From positions 535,999 through 599,998 of the forward strand of contig NZ_JABBKX010000002.1 of the NCBI RefSeq assembly GCF_012927745.1: a stretch of DNA of 64,000 nt. Reading direction: 5' to 3'. Made by a program: the position numbers and the translations under genes. Positions within the stretch are counted from its first letter, which is position 1, and each line of letters begins with the position of its first letter. The notes under the pieces were generated by a model. The model saw only the letters and a list, made by a program, of their open reading frames with translations. It made no database searches and had not been told where the DNA came from. Shown here piece after piece: positions 52,125-61,015 of the stretch. This DNA comes from Neoroseomonas marina (GTDB lineage Bacteria; Pseudomonadota; Alphaproteobacteria; Acetobacterales; Acetobacteraceae).

Positions 52125-52721
52125 TCAGCCCCGTCCCGGTCGGGTAAGCGGCACGACGCGGGGTGTCCGTGCGGCATAGGCGTCCCAATCGGCACCGAAG
52201 GTGGCCCGCATCAACGCCTCCTCCCGCCCGACGCGGAACAGATAGAGCGTGCCGAAGCCGATGATCCCGGCGAAGCCCGCCAGCCAGTTCTGCAACGTCA
52301 GCGCCTGTGCGATCGCCCACATCCAGAAGGCCGTGTACATGGGGTGGCGCACGAAGCGGTAGACGCCCTGCGTCACCAGCGCGTGCTCCTCCCGCACCTT
52401 CAGCGTCACCGACCAGTTGCGCCCGAGCGCCTTGTGCGTCGCGTAGAACAGCGCGAGCGCGGCGACGAAGAGCGCCAGGCCGAACACAGCGCGGAGCGGC
52501 GAGAAATCCTGGTTCAGCGAACGCGGGAAGCCGGTCGCGATGTAGATGAACGGGATCACGCCAAGCCCGGCGAAGGAGACGGCGAGCAGCAGCTTCTCGC
52601 GGATGTCCATCGCGTCGTGAGAGATGACGTTGCGCTGCGTCTTGCGCTCGAAGGGCCGGCGGATCACCCACCAGGCGACCATGCACAGGCCGTGCAGCAG
52701 CTTGGCGGCAAGCGGCGTCAC
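52125..52721 (-). CDS. isoprenylcysteine carboxyl methyltransferase-like membrane protein
   Basis: A 198-residue membrane protein with about five helices related to the ICMT/phospholipid-N-methyltransferase fold. The C-terminal SAM site shows YRFVRHPMYTAFWMW near residue 130 and an E-E pair in VGREEALMRATFG near 170, which are the family's RHP and E-E residues. Bacteria lack prenylated CAAX proteins, so the acceptor is unknown. The start is chosen as GTG at 52721, which overlaps the upstream stop (GTGA); an internal ATG (MDIREKLL) at 52610 would remove the first 37 residues. Confidence 0.8.
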   Translation of the reverse strand: MTPLAAKLLHGLCMVAWWVIRRPFERKTQRNVISHDAMDIREKLLLAVSFAGLGVIPFIYIATGFPRSLNQDFSPLRAVFGLALFVAALALFYATHKALGRNWSVTLKVREEHALVTQGVYRFVRHPMYTAFWMWAIAQALTLQNWLAGFAGIIGFGTLYLFRVGREEALMRATFGADWDAYAARTPRVVPLTRPGRG

Positions 52722-53914
52722 GCTACGGTGGCCCCGATGGCGGCGGTGGCGAGGGCCCCGTCGGCGCCGAGCAGCCGGTCCGGCGCGGTATCGCGCCCCA
52801 CCGCACCCGGCCCGCAGGCGATCATGCCCCAGTCGTAGAAATAGCGTCGCATGTTTCCCGTCACATAGATGCGGTGCGCGCGCAGCATGGACCGCCGCAC
52901 GCGGCGCCAGGTGCCGCTGTCGAGCATGGCGCGCGGATGGATGCGTTCCATGTGGGGCCCGCGTCCGGCGAGGCCGAGGACGGCCACCGGGTCCGCGCGG
53001 TGGAAGGACACGAGGTCGCGCCGCGAGGTGTACTCCAGCCAGGCGAGGCCCGGGGCCGCGGCGATGCGCGCGACGGCGGCGCGCAGCCGGGTCGCCTCCG
53101 GCATCAGCGCGATCTTGAGCAGGGAGGAGCCGAGCCCGACGAGGGCGAGCCGCGGTGCGGGGCGGGGCGGTGCAGGCTCCGCCTCGAGCGAGGCGGCCAG
53201 CGCCTCGGCGAGCAGCACCATGCCCAGGCTGTGGCCGCTCAGGACCACTTCCTCGGCATCCCGGCGGTGGCGGGCGGCGGTGATCTCCGCGGCGAAGCGG
53301 CGGACCCGCGCGGCGATCTCGGGACGCGTCCCGCGCGCCAGGTCGCGGGCGAAGACCCAGTCCGCTAGCAGGTGTCCCAGATGGGCGCGCCGGTCGGCCA
53401 GCATCACCAGCCCGGCCGCGACCGCCGTCCCGGCCACCACGCCCGCCCAGCCGCCGACCAGCCGGCCCGCGACGACGCCCCCCAGCACGGCGCCGAGCAG
53501 CAGCGCGACCGGCAGCGCGACGAACATCAGATAACGCCAGTGCGCCCGGCCGTAGCGTCCCAGCGTCCCGTCCGCCAGCAGGGCCCACAGCGCGGCCAGC
53601 CCGCCGCCGATCCGCGACCAGAGCGGCACGGCGAGGTCCCGCGCGATCAGATCATGCCAGTCGAGGATGCGGATCTCGGCCTCGGTGTCCCAGTCCGGGC
53701 CCACCAGACGGGCGGGAAAGGCGAGCACCGCCCCGTCCTCCGAGGCCGTGGCCGGCCCGGTGACGCCGCGCAGCCCCCAGCAGGTGGCGGTACGCCCGAC
53801 GGTCCGCGCCAGCCGCCGCGCCTGGGCGGCGGCGTCGAGCGGTTCGTAGCCCGGGACGTGCAGCACGATGCGCCGGCGCACGGGCACGGGAGGGGTTGGG
53901 GGCGCGCTGGTCAT
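52718..53914 (-). CDS. large alpha/beta hydrolase-like protein with two membrane helices
   Basis: A 398-residue protein. The first strand is RIVLHVPGYEPLDA near residue 15 (HG/oxyanion-type turn), two adjacent membrane helices lie at about 130-172, and the nucleophile elbow is VVLSGHSLGMVLLAEAL near residue 225. A basic, structured C-terminal part follows. It resembles membrane-linked lipases/esterases but I do not recognise a named family. The first gene of a four-gene minus-strand cluster with an ICMT-like protein and two lipoprotein hydrolases. About 100 bases separate it from the tlpA-like gene. Confidence 0.7.
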   Translation of the reverse strand: MTSAPPTPPVPVRRRIVLHVPGYEPLDAAAQARRLARTVGRTATCWGLRGVTGPATASEDGAVLAFPARLVGPDWDTEAEIRILDWHDLIARDLAVPLWSRIGGGLAALWALLADGTLGRYGRAHWRYLMFVALPVALLLGAVLGGVVAGRLVGGWAGVVAGTAVAAGLVMLADRRAHLGHLLADWVFARDLARGTRPEIAARVRRFAAEITAARHRRDAEEVVLSGHSLGMVLLAEALAASLEAEPAPPRPAPRLALVGLGSSLLKIALMPEATRLRAAVARIAAAPGLAWLEYTSRRDLVSFHRADPVAVLGLAGRGPHMERIHPRAMLDSGTWRRVRRSMLRAHRIYVTGNMRRYFYDWGMIACGPGAVGRDTAPDRLLGADGALATAAIGATVA

Positions 53915-54014
53915 CCTGGTGCGCCCCGATTTCGCGACCGGCTTCGTCCTGTCAACGGATTTCGCACGGCCCGCCGGCGGAAGCGGGCCTCCGATGCGCG
54001 CGCCCGGGGCGTCC

Positions 54015-54608
54015 TCAGGCGCCGCGCAGGGGCTCGGCCGACCCGCGCGCCGTCAACCGGCGGATGAGGGCGAGGAATTCCGGCGCGTCCCATGCCGCAT
54101 CGCCTTCCAGCCGTGCGCGTTCCCGCCCGCCGCGGTCCACGATCACGGTCGTGGGAAGTCCCCGCGCCCCCAGCGCCCGTGCCGCCGCCCCGCGGGGGTC
54201 GAGCCAGACGCCGAGATTCCTGACCTGGGTCCGCTGGTAGAAGGACTGTACCACCGGCGCACCGCCGCGATCCGAGGAGAGCGGCAGGATGTCGATGTTC
54301 TCCCGTGCCAGCGCGGCGGCCAGCCGGTCCAGCGCCGGCATCTCCGCCACGCAGGGCGGGCACCAGGTCGCCCAGAGGTTGATGACCACGCCCCGGCCGG
54401 CGAAATCGGCCATGGTCCTGGACCGCCCCTCGGCATCGGTGAAGGTGAGGTCGGGCAGCGCGGCCTCGGTCTCCCGCAGGCGGTTCATCCCGTGCGGGGC
54501 GGCGATGGCTGGACGGGCCGGAAGCCCCGCCTGTATCAGGGTCGCCGCCGCCAGCGCCGGGGCGGCCTTGAGGACGGAACGGCGCGTCGGAACCAGCACG
54601 AAAGACAC
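54015..54608 (-). CDS. TlpA-like thiol:disulfide reductase with Tat-type signal
   Basis: A 197-residue exported thioredoxin-fold protein. [12 protein letters not shown] is a twin-arginine-type motif, followed by a signal core ending AIAAP near residue 44. The active site WCPPC is in [11 protein letters not shown] near residue 90 and the cis-Pro in [12 protein letters not shown] near 160. TlpA-type proteins reduce periplasmic disulfides, for example during cytochrome oxidase assembly. The start is GTG at 54608 or 54599. It diverges from argH with only about 22 bases between, as found in many alphaproteobacteria. Confidence 0.88.
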   Translation of the reverse strand: MSFVLVPTRRSVLKAAPALAAATLIQAGLPARPAIAAPHGMNRLRETEAALPDLTFTDAEGRSRTMADFAGRGVVINLWATWCPPCVAEMPALDRLAAALARENIDILPLSSDRGGAPVVQSFYQRTQVRNLGVWLDPRGAAARALGARGLPTTVIVDRGGRERARLEGDAAWDAPEFLALIRRLTARGSAEPLRGA

Positions 54609-54630
54609 CCCCCAAGGTGAGCACAAGCAC

Positions 54631-56019
54631 GTGAGCAGCAACGCCAATCGGCAATGGGGCGGACGCTTCGCGGAAGGCCCCTCCGCCATCATGGAAGCGA
54701 TCAATGCCTCGATCGGCTTCGACCGCAAGATGTGGCGCCAGGACATCCGCGGCTCGCTCGCCCATGCCGCGATGCTGAAGCATGTGGGGATCATCTCCGC
54801 CGATGACGAGGAGGCGATCCGCCGGGGGCTCGGCCAGATCTCCGACCGCATCGAGAGGGGGGACTTCCCCTGGGACGAGGCGCTCGAGGACATCCACATG
54901 AACGTGGAGGCCCGGCTGTCCGCCGCGATCGGCGACGCCGGCAAGCGCCTGCACACCGGGCGGTCGCGCAACGACCAGGTCGCGCTCGACGTGCGGCTGT
55001 GGGTGCGGGACGCGATCGACGGGCTGTCGGGGCAGATCGAGGACGTGATGCGCGCCCTCGTCGCGCGCGCGGAGGAACACGCCGGCACGGTCATGCCGGG
55101 CTTCACCCATCTGCAGCCGGCCCAGCCGGTCACGCTGGGCCATCACTTCCTCGCCTATGTCGAGATGCTCTCGCGCGACCTGTCGCGGCTGCGCGATTGC
55201 CGCGCGCGCATGAACGAATGCCCGCTGGGCGCGGCCGCCCTGGCCGGTACGGGCTTCCCGATCGACCGGCACATGACGGCGAAGGCGCTCGGCTTCGACG
55301 GGCCGACGCGGAACAGCCTCGATTCCGTGGCGTCGCGCGATTTCGCGGCCGAGTTCCTCTTTGCCTGCTCGATGTGCGCGACGCACATGTCGCGCCTGGC
55401 CGAGGAGATCGTGATCTGGACGAACCCCTATTTCGGGTTCGTGAAGCTGTCGGATTCCTTCACCACCGGCAGTTCGATCATGCCGCAGAAGCGCAACCCG
55501 GATGCGGCGGAGCTGGTGCGCGGCAAGACCGGGCGCGTGGTCGGCGCGCTGGTCGGGCTGCTGACGGTGATGAAGGGCCTCGCGCTGACCTATTTCAAGG
55601 ACATGCAGGAGGACAAGGAAGGCGTCTTCGACGCCGCCGAGACCATGACGCTGGTGCTCGCCGCCGTCGCCGGCATGGTGCGCGACCTGAAGCCCGATGT
55701 CGGGCGGCTCGCCGCCGCGGCGGGCGCGGGCTTCTCGACGGCGACCGACCTTGCCGACTGGCTGGTGCGCGAACTGAAGATGCCCTTCCGCGATGCGCAC
55801 CACGTCACCGGCGCGCTGGTGGCGAAGGCCGAGGGCCTCGGCGTCGACCTCGCGGGCCTCACCATCGAGGAGATGCGCGAGGCCGAGCCGCGCATCCATG
55901 AAGGCGTCTACGACGTGCTGTCGGTCGCGGCCTCGGTGCGGTCGCGCACCTCCTATGGCGGCACGGCGCCGGCCAATGTCGCGGCCATGGCGGCCGAGTG
56001 GAAGGCGAAGCTCGCATGA
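54631..56019 (+). CDS. argH: argininosuccinate lyase
   Basis: A 462-residue fumarase-superfamily enzyme that splits argininosuccinate to arginine and fumarate, the last step of arginine synthesis. Seen: the opening [36 protein letters not shown] near residue 110, the [13 protein letters not shown] segment with the catalytic His near 155, and signature [11 protein letters not shown] near 280. A GTG at 54631 starts it. Length is typical. The stop overlaps the lptM ATG. Confidence 0.97.
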   Translation: MSSNANRQWGGRFAEGPSAIMEAINASIGFDRKMWRQDIRGSLAHAAMLKHVGIISADDEEAIRRGLGQISDRIERGDFPWDEALEDIHMNVEARLSAAIGDAGKRLHTGRSRNDQVALDVRLWVRDAIDGLSGQIEDVMRALVARAEEHAGTVMPGFTHLQPAQPVTLGHHFLAYVEMLSRDLSRLRDCRARMNECPLGAAALAGTGFPIDRHMTAKALGFDGPTRNSLDSVASRDFAAEFLFACSMCATHMSRLAEEIVIWTNPYFGFVKLSDSFTTGSSIMPQKRNPDAAELVRGKTGRVVGALVGLLTVMKGLALTYFKDMQEDKEGVFDAAETMTLVLAAVAGMVRDLKPDVGRLAAAAGAGFSTATDLADWLVRELKMPFRDAHHVTGALVAKAEGLGVDLAGLTIEEMREAEPRIHEGVYDVLSVAASVRSRTSYGGTAPANVAAMAAEWKAKLA

Positions 56020-56228
56020 GCCGCGCCGCGCTCGCCGTGCTGGGCCTTGTGCTGCTGGCGGCCGCCTGCGGCAAGGTCGGCCCGGTGCGCGCGCCCGGGC
56101 CGCAGGAGGCCATCACCTATCCGCGCCAGTATCCGGCGCCCGAACGCCGCCCCGACGGCACCGTGGCGCCGGCGACGACGCCGACCACCGGCCCGACTGC
56201 GATGCCGACCATGGTGACCCCGCGCTGA
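56016..56228 (+). CDS. lptM: LptM-like small lipoprotein
   Basis: A 70-residue lipoprotein. The lipobox LLAAAC and the following [11 protein letters not shown] match the YifL/LptM motif (CGxKGP-like) that mimics LPS and helps LptD disulfide maturation in E. coli. The mature tail is Pro/Thr-rich. Its ATG overlaps the argH stop (ATGA), the standard argH-lptM arrangement. The lysA gene that usually follows is absent; a subtilase gene converges here. Confidence 0.82.
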   Translation: MSRAALAVLGLVLLAAACGKVGPVRAPGPQEAITYPRQYPAPERRPDGTVAPATTPTTGPTAMPTMVTPR

Positions 56229-56247
56229 GGCGGGATGCCGCCGCGAC

Positions 56248-57627
56248 CTAGTTCGGGGTCGCGGCGCCGCCGCGCGGCAGGGCGACGCGCCCCGGGCCGT
56301 CGCGCCGCGGCGGCGTGACGGGCAACGCCACGGGCCGCGCCTGGCGCCGGAGCACGCAGGCATCGAGCTCGACCACGCCGAAGCCGTAGACCGGGTCCCG
56401 CCCGGGTTCTCCGGAATCGCGCGCGCGCCGCGCCAGGCGATCGACCTGCGCAGCGTGGTCCCGGGCCGGCCCGGCGGCCGCGAGCATCGCCGTGACGACC
56501 GGCGTCGCGAAGGACGTGCCGGAGCCGAGGCGTTCCTGCCCGCCGGTTCCCCCCGGCAGCGGCACCTGCACGCCGGGCGCGGCGAAAGCGATGTGCGGCC
56601 CGGCCGCGGCCCGGGCCCAGGGCTCGCCCGCCTGGTCCACGGCGGTCACAGCCACGGCCCAGGCATAGGCGGCCGGGTAGAGCGGCGCCGCCTCGGGCCC
56701 GTCATTCCCGGCGGCGGCGACGAACAGGACGCCCCGCGCGGCGGCCTCGGCGCCGGCCCGATCGACGACCGCATTGGCCGGCCCGACGGCCGAGACATTG
56801 GCGATCGCCGCGCCGATCTCCGCCGCGCGGGCGAGCGCCGCGGCGAGGTCGAAGGCGTCCGTCACCTCGTCGCGCCGGTCGCGGTGGAACACGTCCAGCA
56901 CCGCAAGCCGCGCATCCGGCAGCGCCGCGACCAGGCGCGCCGCGACCGCCGTGCCATGTTCGGTCCGCGCGGCGGTCCGGCCGGGCCCGCGCAGGGTTTC
57001 CCGATGCTCGACGGCCGCCGCCACCGCCGCGTGGCGCAGATCGACGCCGGTATCGACCAGGGCGATCAGCGGTGCGGCATCCGGCGCGCAGGCCGGTTCG
57101 GGTGCGGCACCGTCACCGGCACCGGGCTGTTCCTCCCCGGTGGCGAGCCGGTAGCGGTGGTTCCGGTCGGCGACCGCCGCCGGCGCGATGTCCTTGAGCT
57201 GCGCCAGGGCGTCGGCCTCCGCCAATCCGGGTGGGCCTTGCAGCCGGGCGAGGCCGCCGGGGTACTCCCCCGTCACGGCGAAGCGCGCGGCCCGGAGGCG
57301 TTCCAGCTCCTCCGGCCCGACGCCGAGGGCGACCAGATCCGCCCGCGTGGCCGGGGCGCGCCGGACCGGCGCCGCGGCGCGGCCCGCACTCGGCGGACGG
57401 GCGTCGCGTGATGCCGGGCGCGCCGGCCGGACGCCGAAGAAGGTCTCGATCCGCCGCTGCAGCGCCGGGGACATGGGGATATGGCCCGGATTTGGGCCCA
57501 GGTCGGGACCGCCGCGGCGAAGGTCTTCGCCGGAGGCGGGCGCCAGGACGGCGGACCACCCCCACAGGGCGGCGCATCCGAGGAGCATCCGCACCTTGCA
57601 ACGCCTGCCGCCATTGCCCGTGGCCAT
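56248..57627 (-). CDS. exported S8 family serine protease (subtilase)
   Basis: A 459-residue subtilisin-fold protease with a signal peptide (about residues 12-33) and a propeptide-like region to about 185. The triad is intact: Asp in LIALVDTGVDLRHA near 192, His in EHGTAVAA near 223 and Ser in GSGTSFATPVVTA near 377; the oxyanion Asn is in FVAAAGNDGPEA near 306. It is secreted or periplasmic. Ends 20 bases from the convergent lptM gene. A gap of 110 bases with a hairpin separates it from the exported methyltransferase gene on the same strand. Confidence 0.9.
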   Translation of the reverse strand: MATGNGGRRCKVRMLLGCAALWGWSAVLAPASGEDLRRGGPDLGPNPGHIPMSPALQRRIETFFGVRPARPASRDARPPSAGRAAAPVRRAPATRADLVALGVGPEELERLRAARFAVTGEYPGGLARLQGPPGLAEADALAQLKDIAPAAVADRNHRYRLATGEEQPGAGDGAAPEPACAPDAAPLIALVDTGVDLRHAAVAAAVEHRETLRGPGRTAARTEHGTAVAARLVAALPDARLAVLDVFHRDRRDEVTDAFDLAAALARAAEIGAAIANVSAVGPANAVVDRAGAEAAARGVLFVAAAGNDGPEAAPLYPAAYAWAVAVTAVDQAGEPWARAAAGPHIAFAAPGVQVPLPGGTGGQERLGSGTSFATPVVTAMLAAAGPARDHAAQVDRLARRARDSGEPGRDPVYGFGVVELDACVLRRQARPVALPVTPPRRDGPGRVALPRGGAATPN

Positions 57628-57719
57628 GCCGGACTCATAGGGGATGACGCCGCCACGGCGCCACGACCCGGGCCATCACGGAAGCGCCAGGGGGCGCCCC
57701 GTGCACAAATTTCCACAGA

Positions 57720-57736
57720 GCCCGCCGGCGGCGGGC
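57720..57736 (-). terminator. hairpin after the isoaspartyl methyltransferase gene
   Basis: GCCCGCC/GGCGGGC arms of 7 bp with loop GGC lie 1 base past the stop of the minus-strand gene at 57738. It could end transcription of the hydrolase-membrane protein-methyltransferase unit before the subtilase gene. No T-run follows. Confidence 0.5.
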
Positions 57737-57737
57737 G

Positions 57738-58643
57738 TCAGTTCGAGGCCGCGGGCGTCCTCGCTTCGGCCGCCGGTTCCGGCGCCCCGGCCGGCCGCGG
57801 CCGGTTCATCATCGCCCCGGTCATCGGGATGAAGTAGACGCCGACATCCTTCCGGCTGCGCACCCGCCCGTCCTCGTCCTTCGTGTAGATGTAGAGGAAC
57901 TGGCCGCGCCGGAACGGCTGCCCGATCGGGATCACCAGCCGCCCGCCGGGCTTGAGCTGCTGGATCAGCGCCGGCGGCACGTATTGCGCGGCGCAGGTCA
58001 CGATGATGGTGTCGAAGCCGCCCTGCACCTCGGGCCAGCCGAAGAAGCCGTCGCCGACGCGCGTCTCGACATTGCTGTAGCCGAGAGGGGCGAAGATCCG
58101 CTGCACGGCCGTGCCGAGCGGGTTGATGATCTCGATCGAGTACTGCTTCGCGACGATGCGCGACAGCAGCGCGGACTGATAGCCCGACCCGGTGCCGATC
58201 TCGAGCACCACATGCTCGGGCTTCGGCGCGCAGGCCTGGGTCATGTAGGCTTGGCCCAGGTAGTCCGACAGCGCCGAGCCGTAGCCGAGGCCCCAGGGCT
58301 TCGGATCGGCCTCATAGGCGTTGGAGGCGCCGTTGGCGCGGCCTTCGTAGTTCCAGTGGAAGTATTCGCGCGGCAGCTGGTCGAAGGCGCGCAGCACGGC
58401 GGGGTCGGCTTCGCCGTTGAAGCGGGCCTTGAGGTAGGATTCGATCCGCCGCATCGCCGCCGACTTGCGCGCCTGGATGGCGGCGAAGTTCTGCTCGGAG
58501 ATGGTGGTCTCGCGGCCCGAGGCGCGCATCGCGGCCAGGTAGGCCTCGCGCGTCCAGGCGGTGTTCCCCTGCGCGCGCACGATCGGCGGTGCCGCCAGCG
58601 CGCCGAGCGCGCCAAGCAGCAGGGGACGGCGGGAGAGCGTCAT
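57738..58643 (-). CDS. exported protein-L-isoaspartate O-methyltransferase
   Basis: A 301-residue PIMT-family methyltransferase that repairs isoaspartyl residues. The SAM site VLEIGTGSGYQSALLS is near residue 147, DTIIVTCAAQYVP near 211 and LKPGGRLVIPIG near 230; the substrate-gate Thr/Ser before the SAM site lies in GLGYGSALSDYL near 119. It begins SRRPLLLGALGALAAPPIVRAQ, a twin-arginine-like signal peptide, so unlike cytoplasmic Pcm it is apparently exported. A 70-residue N-terminal addition and a Pro/Ala tail make it longer than the usual 210-220 residues. ATG overlaps the upstream stop. Confidence 0.88.
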   Translation of the reverse strand: MTLSRRPLLLGALGALAAPPIVRAQGNTAWTREAYLAAMRASGRETTISEQNFAAIQARKSAAMRRIESYLKARFNGEADPAVLRAFDQLPREYFHWNYEGRANGASNAYEADPKPWGLGYGSALSDYLGQAYMTQACAPKPEHVVLEIGTGSGYQSALLSRIVAKQYSIEIINPLGTAVQRIFAPLGYSNVETRVGDGFFGWPEVQGGFDTIIVTCAAQYVPPALIQQLKPGGRLVIPIGQPFRRGQFLYIYTKDEDGRVRSRKDVGVYFIPMTGAMMNRPRPAGAPEPAAEARTPAASN

Positions 58644-61015
58644 GGGCGTTCCTTGGGCCAGGCGATTCCGGCGCCAAGGTAACAAACGATTGCGGCCGCC
58701 AACAGCCAGGACAGGCCCGCCCCGTGACCTAACAGATTCGCGAGCGGCGTCGCGACGACCGAGAAGGCCCCGTTCAGCGCCCAGGCCCAGGGCAGCAGCC
58801 CCGCCCCTTCCTTCTGGAAGCGATCGAGGCCGAGCGGGAAGGGGAAGCCGAGCGCCAGCGAGATCGGCGCCAGCGCGACGACCAGCAGCGCCGCGCGGAC
58901 CGCCCAGGGCCAGTCGAGCGCGGCCAGCACCGCCCCGCGCACCCCGAACAGCGCCAGCAGCGCGCAGCCGACCGAGACCAGCACGGCGATGCGCAGCGCC
59001 CGCCCATGCGCTGCGACGCGCCCGGCCCACATCGCCCCGATGCCCGAGAAGACCAGCATCGTCGTCAGCACCAGCGCGAAGCCCGAGGTGCGGTCGCCGA
59101 GCAGCAGCGCGGCGTGTTCGATGAAGGCGATCTCGATCAGCAGGAAGCCCAGGCCAAGCGCCGGGAAATAGACCAGCGCGCGGCCGAGGACCGGCAGCGG
59201 CACGCGCAGCGCCCCGCGTGCGAGGAGCGGCAGCAGCGAGACCACGAGCGCGAGAATGATCGCCTGCGCCAGCACCGCAACATTCACCAGCAGGCCGATC
59301 TCCTGCTGCGGCAGGATCTCGATCCGCGCCAGCGCCGCGCCGAGCGAGGGCAGCCGCACCAACGGCGACAGCCAGGGCCGGTCGGCGGTGACGGGGGAAC
59401 GGTCGAAGGCATCCTCGGGCGGCGTGCCGGCGAGGACCAGCGCGGCTTCCCGCGCGACGGCGTCCTGCGCGTCGCCGCCCTGCTCCACCGTGTTCGATTC
59501 CAGCGACACCGGCGGCAAATCGTTCCAGACCTCCCGCCCTTCCGTGGGCAGGCCCGGCGCGTAGGAAAGGTCGAAGGAGCGTTCCGCCGCGAAGGCGGAC
59601 AGGCGCTCGACCCGCGCCGCGTCGAAGGGTTCGCGCGCGATCAGCACGCGCAAATTCCACGCGCTGCGGATCACCGCGACATGCTGCGCGGGCTCCGCCA
59701 CGCCGGCGATCCGCAGCGCCTCCCGCGCCGTCGACAGCACGCGCACCGCATAGACCGGCAATTCGCGGATGCCGACGGGCACCGAGATCATCCCGCCCGG
59801 CTCGAGCCGCGCGAGGAAGCCCGCCAGCGCCTCGGCCGTGTAGACGTTGCGGTTCTGCTCGTCGGCGCCGAGGAAATCCCCCGCCACGTCCACGAGGTCG
59901 TAGCGCCCCGTCGCGGTCAGCGGATGCGCCGCGGAGACCGTCACGCGTGCATCCGCCGCGAGCGGCTGCACCGGGCCGAGGCCCTGCGTCAGCGCCTGGC
60001 GCAACAGCGGCTCGGGCTCGATCACCGTGACATGCGCGGCGCCGAGCTGCAGCGCCTCCGCCGCGCGGAAGCCGCCCGCACCGCCGAGCACCAGCACGCG
60101 CGGCCCGTCGATCAGCGCATAGGGCGCGGCATCGAGCGCAGCCGGCGCGTGCCCGGCTTCCGGCGCGCCCATCGGCAGCGCCGCGATGCGCGACCCGTCG
60201 CGATACAGCCCGAAGGACCGCGGCGGCGCCGGCACGCCCATCGTGCCCGCATTGTTCGAGACATCGACATCCAGCCGCTCGGTGAAGTTGTCGAGCAGCC
60301 GGTAGACGCCGCGCGGCGAGAGCACCTCCGCCACCACGCGGCTCTCCGGCACGTTCAACGGCGCGTAGATCGGCTTGAACTCGTTCACCCGCGGCGCGGC
60401 GAAGCCAAGCACCGCCGCCTCGGTCCCCGCCAGCACCACCAGCGCCGCGATGCGCCAGCGCGTCCCGCCCGAGATCATCGCGGCCACCGCCAGCAGCGGC
60501 AGCATCGCCGGCACCAGCGCGAAGGGATGCAGCACGAACATCAGCACCAGCGCGAGCACCGCCCCCGTGCCCGCGCCGAGCAGGTCATAGCCATAGACCC
60601 GCCCGACCTCCCCCGCATGCACGACGAAGTTCAGCGACACCGCCAGGCCCGCGAGGAAGAAGAACGGAAACAGCGCCGCGTAATACAGCGCGATGTTCAC
60701 CAGCTGCCCCTCGGCCGTCGCCGGGTTCTGCAATTCGAGCGGATTGAACCCGTTCAGCGTCGCGCCGATCCAGCCCGCCCCACCCACGGCCAGCATCGCC
60801 ACCGGCAAGCCCGGCAGCAGCCAGCGCGCATGGCGCAGGAAGGCCTCCCGCCCCAGCACCATCACCACGCCCGAGACGGCGAAGCCCGTCATCGCGATCG
60901 AGATGACCCAGTAGCCATACTCGGACCAACTCGCGACGGCGAAGAAACGGGTGAGCGCGATCTCCACGCCGACGGCCGCGCCGGCGATCAGGAACAGCGG
61001 AAACAAGGATTGCAT
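58640..61015 (-). CDS. polytopic membrane protein with spermidine-synthase-like domain
   Basis: A 791-residue fusion. Six or seven helices fill residues 1-215, a soluble Rossmann domain with RVLVLGGAGGFRAAEAL near 315 and VIEPEPLL near 340 spans about 300-520, and six to seven more helices follow (about 570-790). This layout is that of membrane spermidine-synthase-like proteins. The aminopropyltransferase acidic motif is altered (GGAGGF rather than GGGDGG), so polyamine synthesis is doubtful. It overlaps both neighbours (TGATG and ATGA), implying a joint role with the exported methyltransferase. Confidence 0.85.
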   Translation of the reverse strand: MQSLFPLFLIAGAAVGVEIALTRFFAVASWSEYGYWVISIAMTGFAVSGVVMVLGREAFLRHARWLLPGLPVAMLAVGGAGWIGATLNGFNPLELQNPATAEGQLVNIALYYAALFPFFFLAGLAVSLNFVVHAGEVGRVYGYDLLGAGTGAVLALVLMFVLHPFALVPAMLPLLAVAAMISGGTRWRIAALVVLAGTEAAVLGFAAPRVNEFKPIYAPLNVPESRVVAEVLSPRGVYRLLDNFTERLDVDVSNNAGTMGVPAPPRSFGLYRDGSRIAALPMGAPEAGHAPAALDAAPYALIDGPRVLVLGGAGGFRAAEALQLGAAHVTVIEPEPLLRQALTQGLGPVQPLAADARVTVSAAHPLTATGRYDLVDVAGDFLGADEQNRNVYTAEALAGFLARLEPGGMISVPVGIRELPVYAVRVLSTAREALRIAGVAEPAQHVAVIRSAWNLRVLIAREPFDAARVERLSAFAAERSFDLSYAPGLPTEGREVWNDLPPVSLESNTVEQGGDAQDAVAREAALVLAGTPPEDAFDRSPVTADRPWLSPLVRLPSLGAALARIEILPQQEIGLLVNVAVLAQAIILALVVSLLPLLARGALRVPLPVLGRALVYFPALGLGFLLIEIAFIEHAALLLGDRTSGFALVLTTMLVFSGIGAMWAGRVAAHGRALRIAVLVSVGCALLALFGVRGAVLAALDWPWAVRAALLVVALAPISLALGFPFPLGLDRFQKEGAGLLPWAWALNGAFSVVATPLANLLGHGAGLSWLLAAAIVCYLGAGIAWPKERP

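Noticed and set aside
58640..61015. Genuine spermidine synthase
   Set aside because: The protein is mostly membrane helices and the GGGDGG-type motif is replaced by GGAGGF, so aminopropyl transfer is not supported.
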